Below are positions 23,197 through 33,999 of a stretch of DNA of 64,000 nt, one piece after another. Numbering within the stretch: the first letter of the stretch is position 1; each line of letters begins with the position of its first letter. The notes under the pieces are model-generated. The model did no database searches, was not told where the DNA came from, and was given only the letters and a program-made list of their open reading frames with translations. Source of the DNA: Corydoras sp. C115 (taxonomy: Eukaryota > Chordata > Actinopteri > Siluriformes > Callichthyidae); contig JAFMOC010000002.1 in assembly GCA_019802505.1 (NCBI GenBank), positions 4,159,001-4,223,000 on the forward strand. Reading direction: 5' to 3'. Both the position numbers and the translations under genes were made by a program.

Positions 23197-26100
23197 GTGA
23201 GACTCTGAGGTAACTTGGCCCTGCTGAGCCAAACTTAGCAGCCAGCAAACACAATGGCACTTTTGTGCCTGGCTAAAATTGTGCAGGTCTGATGTGTGCT
23301 AAGGGAAATGACTGTGTTTAACAGTGGTGCTCTTCATTTGGGATCTGGGTGAGGCACCATTCACACATCTCTAAACTATTTTTGAATAACACAGACCATA
23401 TTCTGAGCATTGCAGTGCAAACACAAAGCTTAAAACATGGAAAATGTTCATACAAATTTATTCACTCCATTGAAATATACAGATATTAGCAGGGTTAGAC
23501 ATACACAGATATCAAAACTATATAGACAGAAGTATTGGTACACCACATATTGCACCTACATGAGGTTTTAGGCTAACTTAGCATTTATTAAAATAGCTAA
23601 ATAAATTTACATTGCCTAAAACAGTTGCTTATTACTATATAATGCAAGCAAGTGAACATTTAGTGTATGCCAATGGCTGTAAAAAAATACATGTCAGTTA
23701 AGATATTTTAAATAAGGTAGTAAGTACATTTACCTCATAATTTACAATCTTATATTTTGTAGGTAAGACCTTCATCTATTTGGTGTGATCTTAGTATTTT
23801 GCCTCACCTAAACTTGCTGATGCACAGGTCATATTTTTAAAGAACTAGTCAGAAGGCATTATCTCCTCCCCTGTGGACAAATGCAATTGCCTACAATGTG
23901 ACTGTTTTGTCACTGTTTTTGTAAGTGCTTATATTTTTCTTTGTTGATAATACCCCTTTAGTCAGCATCAAAAGAGAAACAGCAATTTCAGAATCTTTGC
24001 CAAACTTGAACCATGTCTCATTAGTTTTTAGAAATAGCAAATACGTGTGTGTGAATTGGACTAATCCAAAGATACCTTTTGTTTTTGTTGTTCTTTAATA
24101 TTTAGATACTGACAAAAAATTATCATTGACAACAAGGCCTGGCTTGTTGTTTTTTAGAAGTTGATTTACTGCATAGAAAGGTGTCCTGTTTTCTGTATTT
24201 TTTAAAATAACATATTGACAAACCACAGTGTAAGTATAAAGACCAATGATGTTCTGTAATGTTGCTTTGAGTTTGTAACTGACGATTATAAAATGTGCAA
24301 TATAAATACAGTTAAAACTATTTTGCAACATGCTTTTATAACCTTTCTAGTGGTATTTTAAAGATCAAATAAGATTTATTGTGGCATGTTTTCAAGTGAG
24401 TCTTCTCACTTGCTACCCTGCCATGCTGGGCAGCTTTGTGTAAAGTCTTTGATCACCATCTACTCTAACAACAAGGAGATTGAAGTCATTTTGGTTAATC
24501 AAAAAACTATAAATATTAAATATTATATTATTTAATATTATATATTATTATATAAATATTGTAATTCTGAAGGTGGCACGGTGGCTTAGTATTTAGCACG
24601 TTCGCCTCCCAGCACTAGGGATTCCCGGTTCGAATCCCCATCCGGGTGGAGTTTCCATGTTCTCCCCGTGTCTGCGTGGGTTTCCTCCGGGTTCTCCGGT
24701 TTCCTCCCACAGTCCAAAAACATGGATCAAGTCAATTGAGTTCTCCAAATTGCCCCATATAGAGTGTGTATGCGTGCATGTCTGTGTGAGTGAGTGTGTG
24801 CCCAGCGATATATTGGCGCCCTGTCCTGGGTGTATCTGCCCAGCGCCCGAAACTTTCTCCCCTGGATGGGCATGGGGAACCCCACCGCGACCCTAATATA
24901 GGATAAAGCGGAAGATAATGAATGAATTAATTAATTATAATTCTGGACTGATGTGAAATGTCAAATCCTTTAAAAATTACATGTGCAAATGGTCTCTTGA
25001 CAAATTAACAATTAACAAATTAACAATTAACAATTAACAAATTGACAATTTTAAAGAAGAGCAAAAGCATATGGTTGTATAAAGAACAATCAATTTGATT
25101 GTTTGATGTTAGACCAGGACCGTACTCTAAGGATTGCTGTGGAGTTCAGTGGCCTGAACAGAGCCCTGACCTTAATGTCTTTAAATATGGTTGGGAAATT
25201 GATCATTTTTGATAATTCAGAATGAACACTATATGGACTGCATTTTACAAGTATTTGACTTTTTAACCAAAATAGAGAAGACCAGCCAAATGTGTATGAT
25301 TTAAGGTCAACATGTTTTTGGTTATATAATATATTTAATGAATGTAAAGTACAGTAAATTGGACACTCAAAAAGTGGTCCATATGAAGTGATTGTGACGA
25401 TGTGACTAATGATACAGAGTAAAGGAAACTTATAAAGTATGTAGAGAAACAGATGAACTTCAGTATGTTACCATAGAACTACAAAGTGGTAAGTGGAACT
25501 GATAAAATGGATAAGGAGCGTAGAGATAAAGGATGTGGAGTTACAATTATTACCTCTAGAAGGTACATTAATGGTGAGCTAAAGTTGTGGGATGGCAGTG
25601 TACCTTTTTTTCTGTTGGTATGGGTTCTAACAGGTGCCTGTGTCATTTGCTGTGCTTTCAGGTGTGTGACTCTGATACCATGCTGGATCCTGCCTGTTCA
25701 GTGGAGATGGTAAAGGTTCTTGAGGAAGACCCCATGGTGGGGGGAGTTGGTGGAGATGTTCAGGTATTTGTCTTAAATAATGATAGTCTAGTTTACAATT
25801 CAGAGATGCTAAAATTGGAATTATTGCTTTTAACACCCAATGAAAACACCACTCAATGTTATAAACATAAATTTATTTGAACTACTAATACAAATATTAA
25901 AAATAAAAGACACCCAGCGATGGATTGGCGCCCTGTCCTGGGTGTATCTGCCCAGCGCCCGAGACGTTCTCCCCTGGATGGGCATGGGGAACCCCACCGC
26001 GACCGTAATAGAGGATAAAGCGGGAGATAATGAATGAATGAAAAAAATAAAAGACAAAGATATCTTTTACCTAAATAATCATTGGCTCGATTGGTTTGGG

Positions 26101-28005
26101 GCAGAAGGGCGGGGATTGGAAAATGAGTTAAGTAATTGGGCCTAAGTAATTAGTAACATAACTGGGCAAAATACACACCTGTTTTTTTTCATTCATTCAT
26201 TCATTATCTTCCACTTTATCTTCCTATATTAGGGTCGCGGGGGGGTTCCCCATGCCCATCCAGGGGAGAACGTTTCGGGCGCTGGGCAGATACAGCCAGG
26301 ACAGGGTGCCAATCTATTGCTGGGCACACATTCACTCACACAGACACACGCTATATGGGGGAATTTGGAGAACTCAATTGACTTGATCCATGTTTTTGGA
26401 CTGTGGGATGAAACCGGAGGAAACCCACGCGGACACAGGGAGAACATGGAAACTCCACCCAGATTGGGATTCAAACCGGGAATCCTTAGCGCTGAGAGGC
26501 AAACGTGCTAACCTGTTTTTTTATAATACATTTAATTAATTATTGTAATTATTTTGAGATAATACTTGCTTTGAAATGGTTAAATGTCTTGAAATATTGA
26601 CATAGTGTCTCAAATTTATTTAACATCTAAAAACTATTGATTTATAGTTTTACTATGTAAAACAATCTATCATAGTATATTGTGATAAAGGTAACTCCGG
26701 TTATAGCATTCCAGAATTCCCCTCCTCAGCTATAATCAGCGTTTGTACCAAGTTAATAGTATTTTAGCAAAAATATTTGCCAACAGAACATTTTCAAAGA
26801 ATATTAGTGAAGTCATTGTGGAGACATTGATATTGAGTAAGAGAGCCTCAACTATTTTGAATGGGCTTGAGATCAGGACTCAGTGAAATTCTTTTACATG
26901 AAAGTTATCAAACCATGCCGTTATAGACATTGCTTTTTGCACTGGGGCACAGTCTTGTTGGAACAGAAAAGTTCCATTCTCAAATTGTAAGCACGGTTTA
27001 CAGCATACAATTGTCCAAAAGGCGCACCTGAATTGATACACTTGTGGCAATGGGACTGAATAAAACATTCTAATTAAATTGTTAGAATGTGTGTGTTCCA
27101 ATACATTTAATCATATAGTGTGGTTAAAAAAATGTGTTGACAACTGTATAACTATGGGTTTATGGGTAAATATGTTACCACTTATGAAAACAAATACCAA
27201 GTTATGTTATGACCAGTTCAAATTATTGTGAGGCCTTTATTAAGTTACACAAATTAGTTGTTAACCTTCCACCCTATAGCACACTATAGCACTAAATTTT
27301 TTAAAACACTTCTTGTAATTATGAAAATTATTTCATTCATTCATTTATCATCTTCCACTTATTCCTCTCCATGGGTTGTGGGGGGAGGGGGTTCCCATGC
27401 CCATCCAGGGGAGAAGGTTTCGAGCACCGGGCAGACATACCCAAGACAGGGTGCCAATCTATCACTGGGCACACACTCACTCACACACACATACACCCTT
27501 GAAAGGGGCCAATATAGAGCGTTCAATTTACCTTGAATCTATGTTTGGACTGTGGGAGGAAACTGGAGAACCTGGAGGAAACCTACGTGGATTCGGGGAG
27601 AACATGGAAACCACGTCCCAGATTGGGATTCGCACCTGGAATCCCCAGCGCTGAGTGGTGGACGTGCTAATCACTAAGCCACCATGCCGCCCATGTAAAT
27701 CAGTTATTTTACTTAATTCCATTAAGGAATTAAGTAAAAAATAATGTGTACATAAAAATGTGTATATAAAATCAAATACAGACCAATGCACTTTGGATGA
27801 CTGCACGCTTCCAGCTTATAAGGAACTGTTTGAAAAACACCATTTTCTGTGCTAGCATGAATTAGCTTCAATGTACAATGCAAGGTTTATAAAGGCATGG
27901 TTGAATCCATGCAACATAACATCCATCCAAACAGGTTTCCACAGATAAATGCCTTTCTTTTTTTCTGATCTTGTGGAAAGCCTTTCTGATTTAGCAAAAG
28001 CTGTT

Positions 28006-28050
<45 letters not shown>

Positions 28051-31000
28051 TGATCAACATGAAATCTCTTGTAGACTTAATGTGTAGATGTTTAAATATA
28101 GTCAACATTATATTGTATAGTCTCCCATTGACATCACAGATTAGATTGAGACTTCCTGTGTGGTGTTTGGGAAACAGGCTTCTAGCATTGAGACTAACAC
28201 AATATGGCCAAAAAGTATATAGACATCTAATTTGACCATCATGGCAAAGACAAGCATTTCTCATGCAACTTTGTGCTGCTGAGCATTTTGTCCAGACCTG
28301 TAATGAATAAGCTGTGTCACTGGCTTGCCTCACTTACAGGATGCTCAGTTTTGTCTAACTATAGACCTGATGTTCTTCATCTGTCTGCCATGGTGAGAAT
28401 AACGTGTGTACATTAACAATAAGAATTAGATGTAGAAAAAAAGCCACAGCCACCCAGTCTAGATGAGATTATCTGCAACAGCAGATAAAATACCTATTTG
28501 TGTCAAGAGTTTGTTCTGAATGAGCTCGGTTTAAATGCTAAAAAACTGGCACCATGTGGTAGAAGTATCCAGTCTTAGAGTGTCCAGTCAGTGGTGGATC
28601 ACTAACTCCATATGCTATTACGTCATCATGTTTGACGTGCACATCTTGTGAAACTAAGTGTATCCAGTCACAGAGCAAAAACATGAAGCAGTGGAGGCCT
28701 AGGTGACTATATCAGTTCCAGATTTCCTTCTCTCTGAGAGCTGTGTGTGCTAGTGTATGGAGCAAGTACTTTCCTGGGAACAATTTATAAGTCTGTAAGC
28801 TGTATGACTGAATAAAATAAGCTGCATCTAGCTCTATACTTTAACTACTTATTTCTGCTGACTGTGGAGTATTTGCCAAATATTCATTACCAAAATCAAA
28901 ATCATTACTAAAATCAGACAAATGCAGGTGCTTACAGCAGTCACATTACCAAATCATGCTGAGGTTTCAGTCTGGATTAAAGATGGAACCATTTTAGATG
29001 GCTGTGACTTCTACTTATTGCATTACACTATTCAGTTAAATTCTGTACTATTTATTTATAAAGCACATTTTAAAATAGCCGAAGCTGATCAAAAGTGCTG
29101 TACATTAGATCAAAAATGTATATGCATAGGTTTATTTACATATATAAGGTAAATTACATAAAATACTATCTAAATGTATACAATCCAATAACAGGTTAAG
29201 ATAAGTTAGAATTACAAAGCAACCTATAAACACACAAGAGAAATAGGCAATTTTAATTAAAATAAGCCATAACCATAAAAACACACATAAAACTAATAAA
29301 CTGATCAGTTAAAAAAAAAAAAAAAAAAAAAAGGCATTGTAATAGATGTTTTGAATTGTTCTGATCTTTTGGTGGTCATTGCCTTACAGAAAGAAAGTCC
29401 TGAGTTAAATTTCCTGTCATGACAAACAATGTCCTTTGTACATCTTTTTTTTTATATATTTGCATGTTCTCTAGTCTGCAAGGGTTTTCTAAGGTTAATT
29501 TGGTTTTCTTTAACGACCGAAAATATGTACTATAGGTAAAGAAAAAATAACTATGTAAGCTATGAATGAATACTGCATAAAACATTAGGGCATGCCTCTT
29601 AATTACAGATTAAATAAGTATTTTACTTAGTTATACGTGTATAAACTCAATCACATTGTCATGTAGTGCATGCTAACAATTTTTTGTGGGCATACATTTT
29701 ATAAGATTTACTGTGTGGAGTTTATGCATGTTCTCCCAGTTCTCTGTGTGAGTTTTATTGTATAGCACAAAAAATGTCAGTTAATTCCACTGAGCCTCCT
29801 GTGTATGAGTGTTTTTGCCCTTGTGTCTGCCCTTCAATAGTTTGGTGCCCTGTCCAGATTTTGTCCTTGTTTTTTGTCCCATAGATGCTGAGATGTGTTA
29901 TGTAACCTTCATTTGAGTTAGATTGATTAATTAATTAATTAAATATAATGCTGCAAAAATAGACAGTGTCAGTGACACGTGGCTTTTTTGTTTTTTTATG
30001 TAGTTATTTCAAGTTGAGAAGCTGGGTGGGTTGTTCCTTGTCTTGACGCAACAGCCAGTCAATCCTGCAGCACTGGAAAAGTTTTATGTACATGCAGGCT
30101 TTGTGCTTGAATATTTTCAAGGGAACTACTAGCCCACACTTTCTGCAGCTTGTCCCAGAGGCACGTCTGTAACCTGTCAGGCATTTTTTTCTAACAAAAC
30201 TGTCAACTGCTTTTGTTGTTTTGGCTAGGCCAGAATTAACCTTAATAAATAATGGTGTTATATTTCTGATAGCAAAAAAAATAAATATACCTGCTTTATT
30301 AATCAGATTAGCCCAAGTTTACTCAGACATCAGTTATTTAAACCAGTTAGATGCTTGCGTCATTAGGATAGTGAAATAATGACTGCTGAAAAAATTATCC
30401 CATAACTTTACATTTGTATTTGCAGCACTCAGATTTGGATACCGCCAGTTTTTCTGACTTCAGCTTAATAACATATTGCTCTTAGAGGACAGTGGATGGA
30501 CTGAAAGCTTTACTGCTTTCCCTGATTTTCAAGGAACTTTGTATTCCTTTTACAGATATACAATATCAGTTTTATATAAGCATGGTGTGTCCTACACTGC
30601 AAGCTTTACGCATATTCATGCATTTTTTACTAACACAACAACCAAGAAAACAATTCATGGCAGAATGGTGACATACAGGGTAGCACTCTCACTTCATAGC
30701 AAGAAGGTTAAAAAAGAAAAGGGGCCTTTGCAAAATGTGATTACAAAGTTGGGGGTATGCAGATTTTGAAAATGCACGGTTGATGTCATACACTTGTGGC
30801 AAATGTACTAAATGAAATACTTGAATTCATAACAATAGCTGTGTCCCATTTTTCTGTCCATATGGTGTATTTGAGTGCAATTATGTGTGAATGTGTTTGT
30901 CTTGTGATAGCTTCATCAGGCTGATCAGAGCAAATTAGGCATGACAAATGTATGAAAGAATATAAAATCAGCAAGTGATGCAACATATTACTAAAGCACA

Positions 31001-31970
31001 TAAAGACATTTGACTCTGTGTTTGTATTTGTTCCCTGCAGATCCTGAACAAATATGAATCTTGGGTCTCTTTCCTGAGCAGTGTACGCTACTGGATGGCT
31101 TTCAACATTGAGCGAGCATGCCAGTCCTACTTTGGTTGCGTGCAGTGCATCAGCGGACCTTTGGGGATGTATAGGAATGCACTTCTCCATGAGTTTCTGG
31201 AGGACTGGTATAACCAGACATTCATGGGCAGCCACTGCAGCTTTGGGGATGACCGCCACCTCACCAATCGTGTGCTGAGCCTGGGCTATGCCACCAAATA
31301 CACTGCACGGTCCAAGTGCTTGACAGAGACGCCAATCACCTACTTGCGCTGGCTTAACCAACAGACACGCTGGAGCAAGTCATACTTTCGTGAATGGCTC
31401 TACAACTCTATGTGGTTTCATAAGCACCACCTGTGGATGACATACGAGGCAGTAATCACTGGTTTCTTCCCATTCTTTCTAATTGCCACGGCCATTCAAC
31501 TCTTTTACCATGGCCGATTCTGGAACATCCTCCTTTTCCTGCTGATCGTGCAGGCCGTGGCGCTCATCAAGTCCACATTCGCCAGCTTCCTGCGAGGCAA
31601 CATTGTCATGGTCTTCATGTCTTTTTATTCAGTGTTGTATATGTCCAGTTTGCTGCCAGCAAAGATGTTCGCCATCGCCACCATCAACAAGTCAGGCTGG
31701 GGAACTTCAGGAAGAAAGACCATTGTGGTGAATTTTATCGGCCTCGTTCCAGTCTCAGTCTGGTTTACGATCCTCTTCATCGGAGTCATGTACACCATCT
31801 ACCAAGAGACACGAAAGCCTTTTCAAGAAATAGAGAAGTTTGTGTTAATAATCGGTGCAATTACATATGCCAGCTACTGGGTAGTGTTTTTGTCTTTGTA
31901 CATGGTTCTTATAGCCAAGTGTGGCAAAAGGAAGTCGGATCAGCAGTATGACATGGTGCTCGATGTCTGA
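22570..31970 (+). CDS. has2: Hyaluronan synthase 2 (complete CDS, three coding exons joined)
   Basis: Join 22570-23196, 25662-25763, 31041-31970; all junctions are phase 0 with GT..AG ends, giving 552 residues, the human HAS2 length. The enzyme is a plasma-membrane family 2 glycosyltransferase that alternately adds UDP-GlcNAc and UDP-GlcUA and extrudes hyaluronan. Seen: two N-terminal membrane segments (about 12-32 and 46-66), a cytosolic catalytic region (about 67-374) with VIDGN (119-123), IMQKWGGKRE (183-192), DSD (212-214), GGVGGDVQ (236-243), SGPLGMYR (281-288), GDDR (312-315) and QQTRW (350-354), then C-terminal membrane segments. The C-terminus QQYDMVLDV identifies HAS2 rather than HAS1 or HAS3. 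Thr110 and Lys190, regulatory sites in human HAS2, are kept; Ser221 is Cys. In fish and mammals HAS2 makes the hyaluronan of cardiac cushions and migrating mesenchyme (family knowledge). No frameshift or missing motif was seen. Confidence 0.97.
23518..23565 (-). mobile_element. Tc1-like terminus fragment in has2 intron 2
   Basis: tatagacagaagtattggta followed by caccacatattgcacctaca is a mutated form of the terminal repeat seen in other Tc1-like copies. Confidence 0.5.
24571..24937 (+). mobile_element. Mermaid-type SINE, full length, in has2 intron 2
   Basis: The A box (ggcttagtatttagc) and a perfect B box (ggttcgaatcc) are present, then the complete body and a gcggaagataatgaatgaat tail. It is flanked by an 8-base duplication, taattctg (24562-24569 and 24938-24945). 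Confidence 0.9.
25000..25052. repeat. Short tandem repeat (attaaca)n
   Basis: Alternating caaattaa and caattaa units repeat about seven times. Confidence 0.8.
25090..25250 (+). mobile_element. Tc1-like fragment, weak
   Basis: Contains tggcctgaacagagccctga, the recognisable core of the Tc1-like family, with degraded flanks. Confidence 0.5.
25662..25763 (+). CDS. has2: has2 exon 3 (residues 210-243)
   Basis: A 102-base exon of 34 codons with acceptor gctttcag and donor CAG|gtattt. The donor is weaker than that of exon 2. It carries the DSD acidic motif (Asp212, Asp214) and the GGVGGDVQ motif. Residue 221 is Cys (TGT) where human HAS2 has the O-GlcNAc-modified Ser221; the neighbouring Ser222 is kept. 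Confidence 0.95.
25913..26042 (+). mobile_element. 5'-truncated Mermaid-type SINE with target duplication
   Basis: Only the last 130 bases are present, from cccagcgatggattggcgcc to gataatgaatgaatg. It is flanked by a perfect 14-base duplication, aaaaataaaagaca (25899-25912 and 26043-26056). This pattern indicates retroposition with incomplete reverse transcription, not later erosion. Confidence 0.9.
26190..26510 (-). mobile_element. Mermaid-type SINE in has2 intron 3, slightly 5'-truncated
   Basis: Reverse copy ending at aggcaaacgtgcta, so the outer head is missing. It is flanked by acctgttttttt on both sides (from 26177 and 26511-26522). Confidence 0.88.
26790..27118 (-). mobile_element. 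Tc1-like transposon relic in has2 intron 3
   Basis: The minus-strand frame 26880-27101 holds FLFQQDCAPVQKA, the F-Q-x-D-x-A-P-x-H region of Tc1-like transposases with the His replaced by Gln. A right-end terminus-like ccaatacatttaatcatata follows. Confidence 0.75.
27335..27693 (-). mobile_element. Mermaid-type SINE in has2 intron 3
   Basis: Full-length reverse copy from the attcattcattt tail to the head complement ctaagccaccatgccgccca. It is moderately diverged; no clear duplication was found. Confidence 0.85.
28014..28048. repeat. Poly(A) tract of about 35 bases
   Basis: A pure A run in intron 3. No recognisable retroelement body precedes it. Confidence 0.9.
28049..29029. other. has2 intron 3, unassigned sequence
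   Basis: A Tc1-type terminus-like tatggccaaaaagtatatag occurs near 28203. Nothing else recognised. Confidence 0.35.
29030..29333. repeat. Teleost interspersed repeat with poly(A) end
   Basis: tatttataaagcacatttta then gaagctgatcaaaagtgctg is a frequent fish repeat signature. The block ends in an A run of about 22 bases at 29312-29332. Retroelement origin is inferred. Confidence 0.45.
29346..29530 (+). mobile_element. Highly decayed SINE fragment
   Basis: tttgcatgttctctagtctg then gggttttctaaggttaattt follows the Mermaid-type body in order but is heavily mutated. Confidence 0.35.
29716..29930 (+). mobile_element. Decayed Mermaid-type SINE
   Basis: gtgtggagtttatgcatgtt, then gtttggtgccctgtccagat and a tail near ttgattaattaattaat. 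The head is missing. Confidence 0.5.
29931..30775. other. has2 intron 3, unassigned sequence
   Basis: No repeat or exon recognised. The frame 30476-30769 has no resemblance to any family I know. Confidence 0.35.
30776..30872 (+). mobile_element. Tc1-like 3' end fragment
   Basis: Ends with gtgtcccatttttctgtcca then tatggtgta, the right terminus of the family, just before has2 exon 4. Confidence 0.5.
31041..31970 (+). CDS. has2: has2 exon 4 (last coding exon, residues 244-552)
   Basis: The acceptor ttccctgcag ends at 31040 and the stop TGA lies at 31968-31970. The exon encodes 309 residues: the rest of the catalytic domain (SGPLGMYR, GDDR, QQTRW) and the C-terminal membrane block (roughly 375-398, 403-447, 474-496 and 508-533). 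Its base composition is clearly richer in G+C than the surrounding intron. The long opposite-strand frame at 30786-31361 is only a shadow of this exon. Confidence 0.96.
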   Translation: MLNKYESWVSFLSSVRYWMAFNIERACQSYFGCVQCISGPLGMYRNALLHEFLEDWYNQTFMGSHCSFGDDRHLTNRVLSLGYATKYTARSKCLTETPITYLRWLNQQTRWSKSYFREWLYNSMWFHKHHLWMTYEAVITGFFPFFLIATAIQLFYHGRFWNILLFLLIVQAVALIKSTFASFLRGNIVMVFMSFYSVLYMSSLLPAKMFAIATINKSGWGTSGRKTIVVNFIGLVPVSVWFTILFIGVMYTIYQETRKPFQEIEKFVLIIGAITYASYWVVFLSLYMVLIAKCGKRKSDQQYDMVLDV

Positions 31971-32303
31971 TATCTCCAACTTGTCCCACTCCCTTGTAAC
32001 GTTTACATTACCAATAGTCTCAGACTGCTCTTCTATGGTTCTCCATAGATGACAGGAAATGACTCTTGTCAAGAGAGCTCTGTTAATGCTGCTGTGACTT
32101 TAAAGTCTGCATTTATAAGCAACAACAAAAATGAACTTCAGACAGTAGGTTGGACTGTTCATGTTATACTATTCCAAAAACCACCAACTGTATCTGTTTA
32201 GTCTCTTTCTCTCCATGTCTCCATGTTTAATTCCAGTGCACTTTTTTATTTCTTTCTCTTGTCTTCAATTTACACAATGCTTGACAACGAACTCTGGAAC
32301 AAA

Positions 32304-32310
32304 TACCTCA
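32304..32310 (+). promoter_or_regulatory. let-7-type seed match in has2 3' UTR
   Basis: TACCTCA matches let-7 positions 2-7 plus the A opposite position 1. A single 7mer-A1 site can occur by chance. Confidence 0.25.
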
Positions 32311-32649
32311 GTGGTCATGTTTGTTTTGTGTGATTGACTGGTGTGCAATCACTTAGGGCTCATTTCTCTTTAATAACTTATTGTGTTTTTAAACACCATT
32401 TATATATGAATGAATATTAAATGTAATTTTTTTATTTTATTTTTCAAGAAAAGGCCAAAGAAACGGACCATTTTGGTCATTGCTGTACTTTTTGTTTGCA
32501 TATTGAACTTCTTTGCCTCTTATGTAGACATTTTATTTTTTTTGCTCACTCACCAAAGATTTGTCTTTATTTTTGCTCATGAGTATTTGATATGATAAAA
32601 AATGCTTTGTGCATTTGACTGTTGTGACATTGACTTGCATATGACCAAA

Positions 32650-32657
32650 AATGTGAA
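32650..32657 (+). promoter_or_regulatory. miR-23 8mer seed match in has2 3' UTR
   Basis: AATGTGAA is the full 8mer complement to the miR-23 seed. miR-23 repression of Has2 during zebrafish valve formation is established, so a site in this 3' UTR is meaningful. A second 7mer (AATGTGA) lies at 33428-33434. Confidence 0.5.
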
Positions 32658-32901
32658 ATTAAGAAACTGGGTTTGCATTAACCGTGATACAGTGCAACTT
32701 CAGTCACGAAACGAGGATTTAAGGAAGCAAGTGAACCTGTGTTATTGAAAATAAGTGTTAATGACAAGAACACCAGCATATTTATAAACATTTCTGTGGT
32801 TTGTAGTTTTTTTTTATATCAGATTTATTGTATTTTTGTATAAATGTATTGCCTTTGACCTCTCAGTCGTCACTCTGTTTATTACCTGTGAGCTGCAGAC
32901 T

Positions 32902-33312
32902 TGCACTACATTGACAAATGTTTTGGGACAGAGTTCAGGTTCAGGTTCATTCAGTCTCAATAACACAGGTGTATAAACGCAAGCCCCTAGCCATGCATTT
33001 TTGGACATTTGCATACTGTTTGATGCATACTCTTTCAGTTCCAGCAGTGCACAAACTGAGGTCCATGATAACATGGTTGGGTGACTTTGGTGTGGAGGAA
33101 CCTGAGTAACCTTTACAGAGTCCTGGCCTACACCCCATGCAATACTTTTAAAATAAAGTAAATGGACAAAAATTCTCACCGACAAACTTTTAGCACAAGC
33201 ATGAAAGGTGTTAATGCCACAAAAAGGAAACAACTACAATTGGAATTACGATTGGAAAAGCTCTGTAGGTGTAATGTGTAGGTGTCCCAATACCTTTGTT
33301 AATACAGTGTAT
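32902..33312 (+). mobile_element. Tc1-type non-autonomous element inside has2 3' UTR
   Basis: The left end cactacattgacaaatg and the right end ctttgttaatacagtgta are imperfect inverted copies of the Tc1-type terminus seen in other copies here. The interior keeps a decayed transposase fragment (the GPxVHK..W..FGVEE portion at about 33040-33110). The internal length is far below a full Tc1 element of about 1.6 kb, so this is a deleted, non-autonomous copy. It contains an AATAAA at 33152. Confidence 0.7.
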
Positions 33313-33427
33313 TAATCAGTTGTCTGTCAAGAGTGTCTGTAATTGAAGAGTCTACGGTTCAGATAATGTTTTTGCACAGAAATGTATACACCTGGATTTT
33401 AAAACATCGTTCCATGAGTCCATCTTC

Positions 33428-33434
33428 AATGTGA
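33428..33434 (+). promoter_or_regulatory. Second miR-23 seed match (7mer)
   Basis: AATGTGA followed by T, so a 7mer-m8 type match. It lies downstream of the inserted Tc1-type element and would be lost if the poly(A) signal inside that element were used. Confidence 0.35.
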
Positions 33435-33761
33435 TGTGTTATTTTAATTATTTATTATTTGATTATTTGTACAAGTAAATTTATCTTATTATGTTCACAT
33501 CGCTATGGAAAATAGCAAACATTACATGTAATGCCAAAAACCAATGTGTGTTTTTTAATTCTGCTCACGTTTTAAGTGTTTGAATTACAAAACAAATAGC
33601 TGGATTTAAAATGTATTGACCATTAACATATTTTATGTTTAATGTTATTGCTGCAGTATTATTTTTAAGCACTTTTGTGTTTTTTTCTTTTTTATTTGTT
33701 GCCAATTAATTGCCTGTATTTTATAGGCATACATGATTTCATTGTAAACATTCTGTTCAAA

Positions 33762-33767
33762 AATAAA
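33762..33767 (+). terminator. has2: Probable has2 poly(A) signal AATAAA
   Basis: This is a canonical hexamer about 1.79 kb after the stop codon, with a GT-rich run at 33842-33868 downstream. An alternative is the AATAAA at 33152 inside the transposon insertion. Confidence 0.5.
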
Positions 33768-33836
33768 TACATAAGACTTGATTGACTTAATTGTGAAATT
33801 AAGAATTGTGTTTCTGGCCAGGAAAAACATTTCTGT

Positions 33837-33841
<5 letters not shown>

Positions 33842-33868
<27 letters not shown>
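33842..33868. repeat. (TG)n microsatellite
   Basis: About 13 TG units; it may double as the GU-rich element of the has2 poly(A) site. Confidence 0.9.
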
Positions 33869-33885
33869 ATTTCCTTTTTTTGTGG

Positions 33886-33990
33886 ACTGGGGCACAGTCC
33901 TGCTGAAACAGAAAAGGACATGGAGTGAAAATCATAAGCAGCATCACATGGAAATTACTGTACTATTTAAAAACTTAGACAGTGTTAAAA
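33886..33990 (-). mobile_element. Tc1-like fragment
   Basis: The minus strand reads FLFQQDCAPVHKK, the transposase segment around the second catalytic Asp region. The flanks are lost. Confidence 0.6.
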
Positions 33991-33999
33991 GGATTGGAA

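Larger units (their letters stand above)
31971..33790 (+). other. has2: has2 3' UTR (end inferred)
   Basis: The stretch after the stop is AT-rich with several ATTTA motifs. The canonical AATAAA at 33762-33767 is followed within about 80 bases by a long (TG)n run, a typical GU-rich downstream element, so cleavage near 33785 is likely. An earlier AATAAA (33152-33157) lies inside an inserted Tc1-type element. Seed matches for miR-23 (32650-32657 and 33428-33434) and let-7 (32304-32310) are present. Confidence 0.55.

Noticed and set aside
24595..24640. tRNA-like A and B boxes (also in other SINE copies)
   Set aside because: They belong to SINE heads. No cloverleaf with a proper acceptor stem or anticodon arm could be drawn, so these are not tRNA genes.
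26880..27101. Frame with FLFQQDCAP as an active transposase gene
   Set aside because: A fragment of a decayed Tc1-like copy with no complete catalytic triad or full-length frame.
30786..31361. 191-codon minus-strand frame
   Set aside because: It is the antisense shadow of has2 exon 4, whose + strand frame matches HAS2 throughout.
31433..31951. 172-codon + strand frame inside has2 exon 4
   Set aside because: Out-of-frame shadow of the HAS2 coding frame.
33645..33947. 100-codon minus-strand frame with a His/Thr run
   Set aside because: Made by the (TG)n microsatellite joined to a Tc1-like fragment.
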